Origin: Drosophila pseudoobscura
Lineage: Eukaryota > Arthropoda > Insecta > Diptera > Drosophilidae
Length of the DNA stretch: 64,000 bases
Reading direction: 5' to 3'
NCBI RefSeq assembly: GCF_009870125.1
Contig: NC_046683.1
Coordinates: 45,275,869-45,339,868, forward strand
The notes under the pieces were generated by a model. That model made no database searches. It saw only the letters and a program-made list of their open reading frames with translations, and was not told the origin of the DNA. Within the stretch, counting starts at the first letter, position 1; the number at the start of each line of letters is the position of its first letter. This document shows, piece by piece, positions 20,801 through 31,168 of this stretch. Position numbers and translations under genes: made by a program.

Positions 20801-22890
20801 TCCCAGTATCCCTTTGCTGTTTTTGCCACGTAACAGGCGTCGTAGAAAAAACGATACAATTTGCGCCGACATTCAGTAAACAAAGGCTGCCCAAATATCT
20901 GCTGGGGGAGGACCGAAAGGGGACTCCAATTAAAGTTTTTATACTGTTTCCGGTCTGCACTAATGCTCGAACAAGCATGTCCCCAAGCTGCAATCCCCCA
21001 CGCAGTAATTTCGTTAATTTTTTTCGAATGTCTCTCTCTCGATATTCAGATCTTTCAGGGTCTTCCAGTGGACGGTGGACGGTGGACGGTGGAGACTGGC
21101 GGCAGATTGGATGGTAATTGTAATTGAAAGTTGTTGCTTTTGTCTAACAAGTCCATACGCAGTCTTAATTTTCTTCGGAAAACATTGAACCATATTGCGG
21201 CTTTGTCTTGAGACAAGGTTTTGCATATTGTTTGGAAAATAAATCGTGCAAAAATAGCAAAATAAACACTGACATCAGAGTGGAGCAGTCCAATGGAGGA
21301 GTGGAGTGTTGTCGGAGGGGAAATGCACTCATAAGATATACTAAATAAATGAAATGCATGAAAGTAGACAGCAAACGCTTTCCACTTCATTTCCCAGAGT
21401 CAACATAATAGAGGAAATTCGCTGAAAGCTTTCAAACGAGAAAAGCATCAACCCGTTGAACGAATAATTTCCTGTTTAATTCTCAGCAGAATGAAATGCA
21501 GCAAATAATTTATGAGCCAGCATCCAGAAAATTGCCTTGAATAAATATTTTTCCATACGGGGCCACCAAATTTTTTGTTTGCTCTCTCTCTTTTTTTTTT
21601 TTTTTGCACTCTGTAATTAAAAGTGTGCACTTAAAACGTGGCACATGATGAGGGACTTTACCTGTTTGCTCTTTCCCAATTGAGCGAAACATTAGAAGTT
21701 TCTGTTTGACTTTTAAAACGATGATGGCATCGGCCCGAGGCCCTTTCTGGCCAAATTTCCTTCTATGGCATGTTGAATTTTCATCGCAGAACTCGAGCTG
21801 CAACTGCTGCGATTCGCATCATCCATATTGGAGTAGGTAATAAATAAAATATCAGTGGAATCTCGTATCTATCAACCCGGCTGCTATTATCTACTGGCCA
21901 TATGTAGATGCCACCATCTCTAGCGCGACCTCCACCGCCATTGCCATTTCCATTTAATGCCTTTTTCGCTGACATTTTAAAGGGAATTATACACTATTTA
22001 AGCGCATTGAAATATATGTATATTCGGTGTAGAAATTTCTGTAAGTTGTTATTGTTTAATTGGCGGACAAAAAGTTATAAAGAGCAAAGTTTCTGAAACG
22101 CAACACATAATACTCGTAAATTCTTTGTCGAATGCCTAAGAACTTGACAGGCAGCGGCAGCAGCGGAGAAAATACAGATAAAAGATCTTAGTGGCTATTT
22201 TATGGTTTAAATACTTTGTGGCTTGAAACTTGAAATAATGCAACGACATAAAACAAGAAAAGACGCCCAAAATCTGCAGCCGACTCAGGGGGATTTAATG
22301 CTGCCATCAAGCCATCCCTCAGTAAACCTTTTATCAGCAGGCAGTAGGGAAACTTTTTGTGTTATTTTCGTGTTTTCTCCCTTTGGAAAATCCTTCATAG
22401 ATAAAGCGGTATTTTGCACTTGCAGAGCAAGAGCAAAAGAGAGGAGAGGGACTGCTGCGAAGGCACGCAGAAAAGTTTATAAAAATTTTATTACATTGCT
22501 TTTTATTTTGTCGAAATCTGGGAAATCAAGAAAGCCAAGCCCATATGCAAAGCAAAGCTCTCGCTGACAAGTTAAGTGGTCTCTGAGCAAAGAACGGCTT
22601 CGGCCCCAGGAACAGGCCCCAGGACGCAATCGTCATATGGTGCACACGGGCTTGACATTATTTTCATTGTCAATAAATTTGAGTTAGACTTAGCCTGTCT
22701 GCGGCTGAGCTCTAAGTTGGCATCCCGCCCTTTTAAATATTTTAATCTTTATAAAACAATGAACTCTCCCCACTATTGCGTTTCTGTTGTTTCTGTTTAA
22801 TGCCCAAGCGCATCTTTGACTTTTATGAATTATTCAGTGGGCATATTGTGGGCCGTACCTATAATTTATTTACTGGGGATGCTATGCGTG

Positions 22891-22940
22891 ACATGAAGGA
22901 CACGAAGGACACGACGGACACGAAGGACACGAAGGACGTG
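22891..22940 (+). repeat. Short GACACGAAG tandem repeat
   Basis: Several 9-bp units of acgaaggac type lie in tandem with point changes. Confidence 0.75.
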
Positions 22941-24880
22941 AATGCCCCAGATCACAAACAATTAATCAATTATGCAGCGTCGGCCAAGCCACGAAAACAA
23001 ATCAAAGCTAACGAAATACATTGTTTTCGGTAGGACTTTTGGACTTTTCGACTTTTCCCCATCTGACAGCTGACAAGATGACAAATTTCGGACCGTGAAA
23101 CTTGTGCCTGATTGGCACCGCACTGCCAACCGTTTCTCTCTCTATTCTCTGGCATGTAAATTATGTCCAAGATATTGGGTTCTTTTGATTGCCTCCATTC
23201 CCAATGCCATTGCCATTTTGGCCGAAAAAAGAAACCTAATTGACTGGCTTTAAAATTAATTTTTTGCTGTGAACCTTGAACTGAACCTTCAAAAACGGAA
23301 CCGTATGTATATCCATGCTGTGGCCTTTTGGCCTCTTTTTTCTTTGGGGCGGAATGTTTGTACGTGATTGGAATGGCGAATGCCATGAAGAATAAGGGAA
23401 AATTGCTTACGAATGCCGCTGACAGCTTGTATAATGTAACAGAAAAGCCTGAAATGAAACGGAAAAGTAATATTGCTCAAGTGTTGAGCAAGATATTGTT
23501 GCGGTTACCCGAGTAAACGTTCGAAATTGGGAGAGCAAGAGGTCTTTCAACTCGGGAAGCTTCCCTTACAATATTTATAATGAATTAAAGTCTCTGTCGA
23601 TCGGTTATTCGCCATTTGGCCGGACTGATTAATTGGCGCCCCATCAAATCGGCATAGCTATTGTCCCATCGCCGGTTTCAGACATCAAACATAAGTGACA
23701 TTCTTGCTTTTTTAATTAACAAACATTTGCCCGTCAATGCACATTAAAAGCCGCTCTGCTGGAAAAATCTTCATTAAACACTTGACTTTTGGATGGGGCT
23801 CCTTGCTTTGTTGCTTCAGATGGAAAGCGTCGGCAACTATGGCAACTATTTGCGGAGAGGAGGTTTTCAATTCAGAAAAGTTGTCGCATGACTTGCGCAA
23901 AACTTTTCCTCCAGAATGTTTGAGTGTGTGTGTGTGACTGTGGCGGGAGGGGGGATGGGGGAGGGGAGGGAAACTGCAAAACAGTTTCCCATATGACGAT
24001 GATGATGAGGGGGGGCGGGGCGAATGGCAGTCCGAGATGGTGGCACTTAACGGCAACACATGGGGCTGTCGTTGCTTGAATTAAATTTTATATTCCTTTT
24101 AACTTTGCGTTATACTTAGTCAAAGGCGAAAGCCAAAAGCCCGCAGAACCAACTTTTGCCAACTTATTAAAGCAACGTTATTATACACATATACGAGTAC
24201 GAGTACGAGTACTCGTCTGTGTGTGTGCGACTATGTGTATGTATCTTGGAATTGACGAAAAGTTCCGTCATTAACATAAACTTTCGTCAAAGCACACAAT
24301 TTTCCAGTGGCACACAGAAAAATACCGCTCAAAAAGGAGTAGCATATTCCTCTTCGCCGATCCAGCGGGTCCTGCATTCATAGATACTCCTCCCGTCTTT
24401 GGCCATAAGCCCAGATCATTAAACGGAACACCCTTGACATACATATAGAGGTGTATGTGTGTTTTACTTACCCATCTATCATTCTAATTCATTGGCAATC
24501 ATCTATTGGCATTGGCAGATCTGAGCCATTACTTGGTCGCTGTCAAAATTGAATAGCGACCCGAGCACAGCATTGCAAAGGTATTGCATTCGGCTGCTGT
24601 GTGCACTCGTATGTGGCAGCAACGGAAATGAGGTCGCTGCAACGAAGGTGCAGCTCTGCAGGAAGCAGCCCCAATCCAGTTACTAGGCGCGGAAATGAAA
24701 CACGCTCGTGGACCGAAGGGACCTGCTGGTGGTGCCCTTCCACCTGGCAGTGGGTGCAAATTTTAGTTGAATTTTAATCTACAGCCAATTTGGGTCCCTC
24801 GATGGGGTAAATGGCTAAATGAGAGGCTCCTGGTTTCCCTGTTTAATCAGAGAAAAGAAAACACTATTTTCGATACGTTT

Positions 24881-25918
24881 TACAATTTATTTATTTACTT
24901 TACTTTTTCTCATAATTTAATTAATGTTTATGGTTTTTATATATACTCGAGTCTAAGTTGTTTACTTCAATTTAATTACACTTTTTTTGGTTTCTCTCTT
25001 GATGCGTAAATCCATCTTTGCTTTGCCTGTTTTCGCATCTCAAAGTAAATGCTGCATTTACTTGCACAATAGAAATATGTTCTTGTTTGTCTGTTTATGT
25101 TCTTCATAGAATGAATAATAAATTATATATTTAATTAATTACAATAAATTGCATAACAAAAATGAGCCCCCTTCCCTTCTATGATTTCGCTCATTGTTCG
25201 GTTCGAAAACACACTCGAATATGGTATAGGTTTTCGATATTTTCACAAAATTATACACTTTCAATATTATTTGAATGTTGAATATTTTCTTTTTGCTTTT
25301 TGGTTTTTTTTTTGTTCGATTTTAAATATGTATGAGCTTTAATTTTGTATGATTTGTATTTTCAAAATGGGTCGTCGATTGCTGTCGTATCCGTGTGCCG
25401 TATGCAACAAAAGTATTGAAATTTCCGTTAAAAAATGACAATTTTATTGCAACGTCCACACGTCCTTCAGACAATACATTTATCTGATTCGTTATGCGTA
25501 CTCGTATATATGTATGGTAGTATATTTATTACTATTGTTTACTATTACATTACATTATCTGATGATACTCGTACATACATATACATATACATACATATAT
25601 GTAAATTTGACTGTGAAAATGTTTTCTAATTTTCCTGCTAGACCAATGCGATAGTAGCTCCTATCGTATATTATTTTATAGCAATGACATGACTGTTATT
25701 CGCTTTACTAGTTTAAGAAATTCGTTATTCGTTTTGTTTTGTTTTGTTTTATTTAAACCATTTCCTTAGTACCTTTTTCCCCATTTGAAAAGCTCATTTT
25801 ATCAGAAAAGAAAAAGATAATGAAAAAAAAACCGATTTATAAATTAAGAACAAAACCCGCTACAAAGTATAGAAAAATGCACTGCTAAGCAGAAGAGGGT
25901 CGTGCGTCTCTCCGGCTT
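24881..25918 (-). other. Probable 3' UTR of the alternative (short-tail) isoform
   Basis: Very AT-rich sequence directly follows the TAG stop at 25921-25919 on the minus strand. Several TTTATT hexamers, read as AATAAA on the minus strand, lie between about 24886 and 24897. Which is used cannot be told. Confidence 0.35.
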
Positions 25919-26065
25919 CTACTTGAGCTCCTCCAGAGCTCCCGTCTTCTTGTTCTTCTTGACCTGGGCGTACAGGGAGGCCGCCTTGTAGTTGATGGGC
26001 CCATAGTGTTGACTCTCGAGATCAGCATAGATGAATTCATCATCGAACCTGGCGGCGTTCAGTGG
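25919..26065 (-). CDS. nrm: Alternative terminal exon with ITIM-like tyrosine tail
   Basis: A 48-codon open stretch begins PLNAARFDDEFIYADLE and ends KTGALEELK before TAG. It is preceded by a phase-0 acceptor, caacaaacag|CCACTG. The reading is protein-like and sits downstream of the long terminal exon on the same strand. The exons at 32425-32519 and 29573-31354 both end in phase 0, so either could join it; the first join would read APNK|PLNAAR. That would give a tail about 960 residues shorter (1562 residues in all). SLYAQV fits the ITIM consensus S-x-Y-x-x-V, and FIYADL and HYGPI are further tyrosine motifs. The polypyrimidine tract is weak, so splicing is inferred. Confidence 0.6.
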   Translation of the reverse strand, partial: PLNAARFDDEFIYADLESQHYGPINYKAASLYAQVKKNKKTGALEELK

Positions 26066-27741
26066 CTGTTTGTTGTTGGTAAGCAGACACATTACTTCTT
26101 TAGACATTTTCTAATACTCGTGGCTGTCAAAGCTGGGCTCTGGGTCATGCGCGGCTCATTGTTAGGTGCGGCTTCTCTCATGCATTTGAATTTGAATCTA
26201 TAACGCCTGCGGACTTTCGTTTTTTCTATTTTTCTATTTTTCTGTTTTTCTATTTTATTGCTGGGATTAATCTTTAAGCTTTCAGTAAACAAATGGTAGC
26301 TGCAGGGGGACAGAGAATTAGAGAGGTTATGTGTCAGTAGAGATACACAGTTCTGGGAGGATCGGATCAGATGTTTCAGAATTTCAAAAGCAGAAAACCA
26401 TATACGAAGACAGCGGGTGCGACAGTTGAAATAAATTAATTTTTTTTTTGATTTATGATAATTATTATAACAAAGATTATTGAACGAAACAAAGAATTTA
26501 CCTTTTTCTATTGTGACATATAACATTTAGCTCAGTTTTTTTTTTATAGTTTTTGGATTTTTTTTTTGATTTGAAATTTAAACAAATAATAATTTAGTAT
26601 ATATAGGTATTGCTGCTTTTGTAAGGATCCTCAAAGTCAGACACATGCTATAAAAAATTACAATTCGTTTAATTTAGGAGACATTGTGATGGCTTTTTCG
26701 TATACTGTAAAGGAGGTGGAGAATAGCTTTCCAAAAATCGATATAGCATGCCGCCCAAGAGACTTTTCAAGTTTGCTTTGGTTTCAAATTATTGCCATAA
26801 TATTAAGTACTGACTTAAACTAAAAAATACCTTAATCCGGGGTGGCTTTCTTTTGGTTTTGTATCAATGGTGTTTTCGATTCCTAGACAAACTAAATAGA
26901 AAAACGTATACCCCTATCTTTTTGTATGCTATTTCCCCATACGGAGTAGGCCCACACACTAGCTAACATACATCTATGTATGAATCTATCGGCCGCATTT
27001 ATTATTTAAAAAAAAAAACCTTATACACATGACTATCAAACTTAACACACACAGTCTGATTTTCCTAGAGTACTAGAGTACTTAATTAACTTATCTAATC
27101 CACGTTTTGCTTAGGCTAGACAAAAAAACGATTGATATACATGTATGTATTTTATGTCGATAGTTAGCGCCAACTAAATAAATGCATATTTGGTTGTGTG
27201 ATTCGATTCGGTTATTTTGTTAGACGGGGCTAAGCGCATTGCGTTTTGTAATTTTATTTGTATTTGCATTTGGATTTGCATTGGTTTTGCTATTGAGAAT
27301 AATAAACCTTAATGTTAATGATATTTATGTCGAATGTCAATATCTATATGTATATACAATTAGTGCGAGCCGGAAGATTCCACCCTTTTGTTAATCCTAT
27401 TTGTTTTCTATGCTGTTATATTTATACGATCCACGGATGATTTTCAAATTAAGTCGAAACAAAAAAAATTCGGACATATTCCTTTATGACATATGTTACG
27501 CCGATATTATTATTATTTCTTCTATCCAACTTATGCCCTACTATATTTCACTTTTTTCGGTTTGCTAAGCTTATAAATGTTGCAGTAATTATGTTGATCT
27601 TACAGTCTAAGTGAATTTTACTCCCGCTTCTCCTTTCACTTCCACTTTCACTTCCACTTGTCCTTCTTTCATATAATAGTTAATACCTTGTATGCGTCGC
27701 GTAGGCCTGTTTTCTTTGGTGAATTTCAATATTTTTGCCTT
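26066..27741 (-). other. 3' UTR of the long isoform / intron of the short isoform
   Basis: AT-rich sequence with no coding exon follows the TGT-terminating long-tail exon on the minus strand. If the alternative terminal exon is used, this stretch is intronic; otherwise part of it is 3' UTR. Confidence 0.4.
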
Positions 27742-28995
27742 TTAAATGTGAACTTCACGATAGCTTTGGGTCATAAAATACTTAAGTGCACCTGCAGTTG
27801 CATTGGCAATCGCCGATTCCTGGTTTGAGCTACGGACTGGGGTGTTAGTCGGTGCTGTGGTTGTTTGCAGGCTGCTGGCATCATCGTTATCGTTATCGTT
27901 ATCGTTGTCCACCATGTACTCCTCTTCGCAGAAGCTATAGCCCAGATCCTCGTCTTCCTCCACCTCTGTCTCCACCTCCACCGTCCCTTGTGCTGATGAT
28001 GGCCGTGCAGATAATTCTATTCCCTCCTCCGTGGTGGGCTCGTTCTGTGGGTAGCTTGACCGCGGGAACATAAAGTCTGGATGCGTTTTAGTTAGAAGCT
28101 CTAATGCCTCTAATGAGGCGGCGGGATTTAGTTGTCCAGTTGTACCAGGGGGCTGCTGCTGTGGCTGCTGCTGCTGTTCCTGTGCCTCTGATTCTTCTGC
28201 CTCCTCTGGTCCAGCAGCTGCCACGGCGGGAGTTGGTGAAATTGGCTTGAAGGCATGCCGCTCATTCAGAGCCAATGGACGGTACACCAGAGAGCCCACA
28301 TCCTGCTCCAAATGTTCCCTCTCCCGCTGCTGGTGCTGCAGTTGCTGGCGCAGCTGTTGCAGCCGCCCATTGGCCGTCTGGTTGCTCTGAAAATGGAAGG
28401 TGTGGTGCTTACGCAGGGGCAGGCGTATTGGACGTCGCACCACCAGACAGTCATAGGCCCCGCCATCCGCCAGGGGCCGTCGCAGTGGACCATTGACCGG
28501 AGTCAGCGGCGGTACATATCTCAAATTGTCGACGGTGGCGAAAGAACCTAATCGGGATGCCTGCAGCAGCAATTCATTGGGCATTAGCAATTGTGCTTGA
28601 TGTTCTCCACTGGCACTTGCACTGGCACTGGCACTGGCGCCATTCCCGATCTTGATGTGGCCAAAGCCCGTGTTGCTGTTGCCAATTTGCTGCTGGCGTG
28701 CTGCTGACGTTGCTGTTGCTGTTGCTGCTGATTCAACTGCCGCAGATTTGGTGGGGCAGCTATCACCGTGGGCATTAGGGGCTTCTGAATTGTGGCTGCT
28801 GCGGGTAATATTGGTGTCGACATCATAGTCGGCTGCTGCGTTTGCATAACCTTCGTACTGCCGCCGTTTGATATGTGCGTAGGGGTCGCTGATGGTTTGC
28901 CGTCGTAGTTTCTTGTTCCCGAGGCAGCCGCCACCGACGCCGCCGTTGTTCCGTTTATTGGCTAGAAATGGATTAGTAGCCAGCGTTTTGTTGGT
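27742..28995 (-). CDS. nrm: Long-isoform terminal exon, C-terminus REVHI
   Basis: The acceptor is ctaacaaaag|ACCAAC, with a good branch site 'tgactaac' just upstream. The exon is 418 codons including the stop, phase 0 at entry. It begins TNKTLATNPFLANKRN, followed by RRQTISDPYAHIKRRQYEGY (tyrosine motifs), an Ala-Ser repeat and LLMPNELLLQASRLG. Later it has Gln- and Glu-rich segments and a (DN)n run, then KYFMTQSYREVHI. The first 135 codons contain no ATG, GTG or TTG, so a start-based ORF scan misses them. A second frame over 28584-28934 is also open and is discussed in the findings. Confidence 0.75.
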   Translation of the reverse strand, partial: TNKTLATNPFLANKRNNGGVGGGCLGNKKLRRQTISDPYAHIKRRQYEGYANAAADYDVDTNITRSSHNSEAPNAHGDSCPTKSAAVESAATATATSAARQQQIGNSNTGFGHIKIGNGASASASASASGEHQAQLLMPNELLLQASRLGSFATVDNLRYVPPLTPVNGPLRRPLADGGAYDCLVVRRPIRLPLRKHHTFHFQSNQTANGRLQQLRQQLQHQQREREHLEQDVGSLVYRPLALNERHAFKPISPTPAVAAAGPEEAEESEAQEQQQQPQQQPPGTTGQLNPAASLEALELLTKTHPDFMFPRSSYPQNEPTTEEGIELSARPSSAQGTVEVETEVEEDEDLGYSFCEEEYMVDNDNDNDNDDASSLQTTTAPTNTPVRSSNQESAIANATAGALKYFMTQSYREVHI

Positions 28996-31130
28996 CTTTT
29001 GTTAGTCATGGAGTCGAGGCAACATTAGTGGCGTGGCGGTGTGGTGTGGTGTGGTGTGGCGTGGCGTGTTGTGAGTGCGGCAGTGTGGTTTGTTTGTCGT
29101 TGTTGTTTCGGTGTGTATCCCCAACAGATACAAAAGCAAACAAAAACCAAACATGAAAGTAAATTAAACAACAAAAATAATCAAAATCAGGTACAGAATC
29201 AAGATCACTCCACTATCGAAAGACGTCTGGGGTGGAATGTATTATTTGGACTGAAATATCGTTGGATTTTTCCCCAGTTTTAGCTGAATTGTCTTGAAAG
29301 TTGGAAAGTAATCTTCTAGACATGTCTCTTGGATATTGAAGTATCCGAAGGGATTACATAAAATTGCAATAAAAAGAACTAAACATATTCTTGAAATATA
29401 GAAAGGATAAGAACAAAATCTGTGGTAAACGGATAGATAAACTCCTCAAAAAGGAGTTCCATTCTAATCGAAATTCTCTGTTAAACGTAAGCAAAAGTGA
29501 AATGATGATGCTTGGATAATTAAACTAAAGAGCATCCTTTGGGGGCCTGCAGACCGATGGACAAATACGCACCTCGTGGGGACTGTACTGGGGTGGTGGG
29601 CCTGCTTTGCATTTTCCCCTTCCGGATGCATTAAGACTGCTGGCCACCGAGAGCGTGGAGGCCGAGTGCGTCGGATGGTGGCCCAGTTGGTACTGCTCAA
29701 AGTCTTCGGGAGTCGTGATTTCATTCGCCATGGCTTGATTGTGCTGGTGCTGGTGACGGCTAAAGCGGAGGGAGGCAGCTGTGCCGCTGGTGCCGCTGCT
29801 GTACAGCGATGTGCAGGACGAGAGCGATGTTGGGTCCACGGCGAGGGCCGACCCGCCCCCGCCACCGCCACCGCCGCCCACGTGGCTGGTGGACGAGGCG
29901 GACTCGTAGGACGAGTGCACATGTGTCGGCGAGTCTGCATGAATCAGGCCGGCACACTGTCCCTCCATATTTATGTAGACCGTTTTCCGACACAGCGCAC
30001 CAGATGCGCTGGCATTTGCCAGTGTCCCTGCCCCTGCCCCGGCCCCGGCCCCTGCTCCTGATTTGTGGGCCTTCGATGGGCGGTGCTGCTGCTGCGACAA
30101 GCCGGATGGCAGCTGGGACTCGTAGGAGCTGTTCGATATACCCGAGTCGCTGCGATAGATGCTGAGGCGTTCGGGCTCCATCAGCTGGAACTCGGCGCCA
30201 CTTCCTCCACCTCCTGGATCATTTTTTTGCTGGTGATGGCGATGGTGATGTTTTTTCTTCTGCTGGACGACAGCAGATCCCCCTCCGCCTCCACCAGAGT
30301 GCGTGTGCAGCTGCACAGTGGCCAGATTTGGATTGGTGTGAAGGTTGCTGCTGCCGCCGCCCATGTCCATGGCCGCGTCGACGTGGCATTTCTCGGCTAC
30401 GTTCTCGTAGACGGGCGGATCATAGAGCCGCATGGGCTTGCCACCGGAGTCAATATCGCTATGGCTATTGCCAGCAAAGGAATGATGTCTCTTGCACTTC
30501 GACGCAGAGGATGAGTCGGTGGCGGAGGTGGGGGACGTGGTCGAGCCCAGTGGAGTACTAATATTCCCATTGTACGCAGCTGGCTTCTTGACCTTGGCGC
30601 CGCCGCCGCCCGGGAACTTCAGAGAGTAAAACTTCTTGTCCATTTCCACGACTCCTTTGGTCTTCTTGCCCCGCTGCATGCTGCCGCTGACGCTGCCGTG
30701 CAGCTCCTCCCCCGTTGCATCGTACTTCCGGAAGTTGCTGGCCGCCAGGAAGGGGTTCGTGTTGAGCAGCGCCGTGCTGGGCACGGGTGGCGGCGGCGGT
30801 GCCGGAACGCGCTCCACCACGGCATAGGTGGGCTGGTAGTCGTGCTCGATGGCGTTCAGGAGCTGCACATTCGACGAGGAGTTGGTGTTGAACTTCTGCT
30901 GCTGTTGGTGCTGCTGCTGGTGCTGGGTCGTGGCCATGGCCGGTGGTAATTGCTGCTTCTGGATCTGTTGGTGCTGCTGATGCTGCTGGTAGTACTCGGT
31001 GTAGCTCTTGGGGAAGCAGTTGCTCAAATTATATTGCACTTGATGTGTGCCCGAGTCCTGATTATGTGGGGCTGGCAGGTGGTGCATGGTATTGTATTGT
31101 GGTCCAGGTTTCTGGTGGTTGTAGTGCTGC

Positions 31131-31168
<38 letters not shown>

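Larger units (their letters stand above)
18070..24880. other. Long intergenic stretch, simple repeats only
   Basis: I find no gene. Notable pieces are a GGAGCGGAGT run (about 18398-18420), four GGGGCC units (about 19861-19885), a 12-bp minisatellite (20736-20800), a poly-T run (21588-21605), a GACACGAAG minisatellite (22891-22940), and G-rich tracts (23942-23970 and 24008-24022). ORFs in this region follow the repeats or are short and lack domains. Confidence 0.5.

Noticed and set aside
20450..20993. Overlapping ORFs of 120-170 codons on both strands with WGNAGA or CPSVAPALPQ repeats
   Set aside because: They are produced by the 12-bp CCCCAGC(A/G)TTG minisatellite in every frame.
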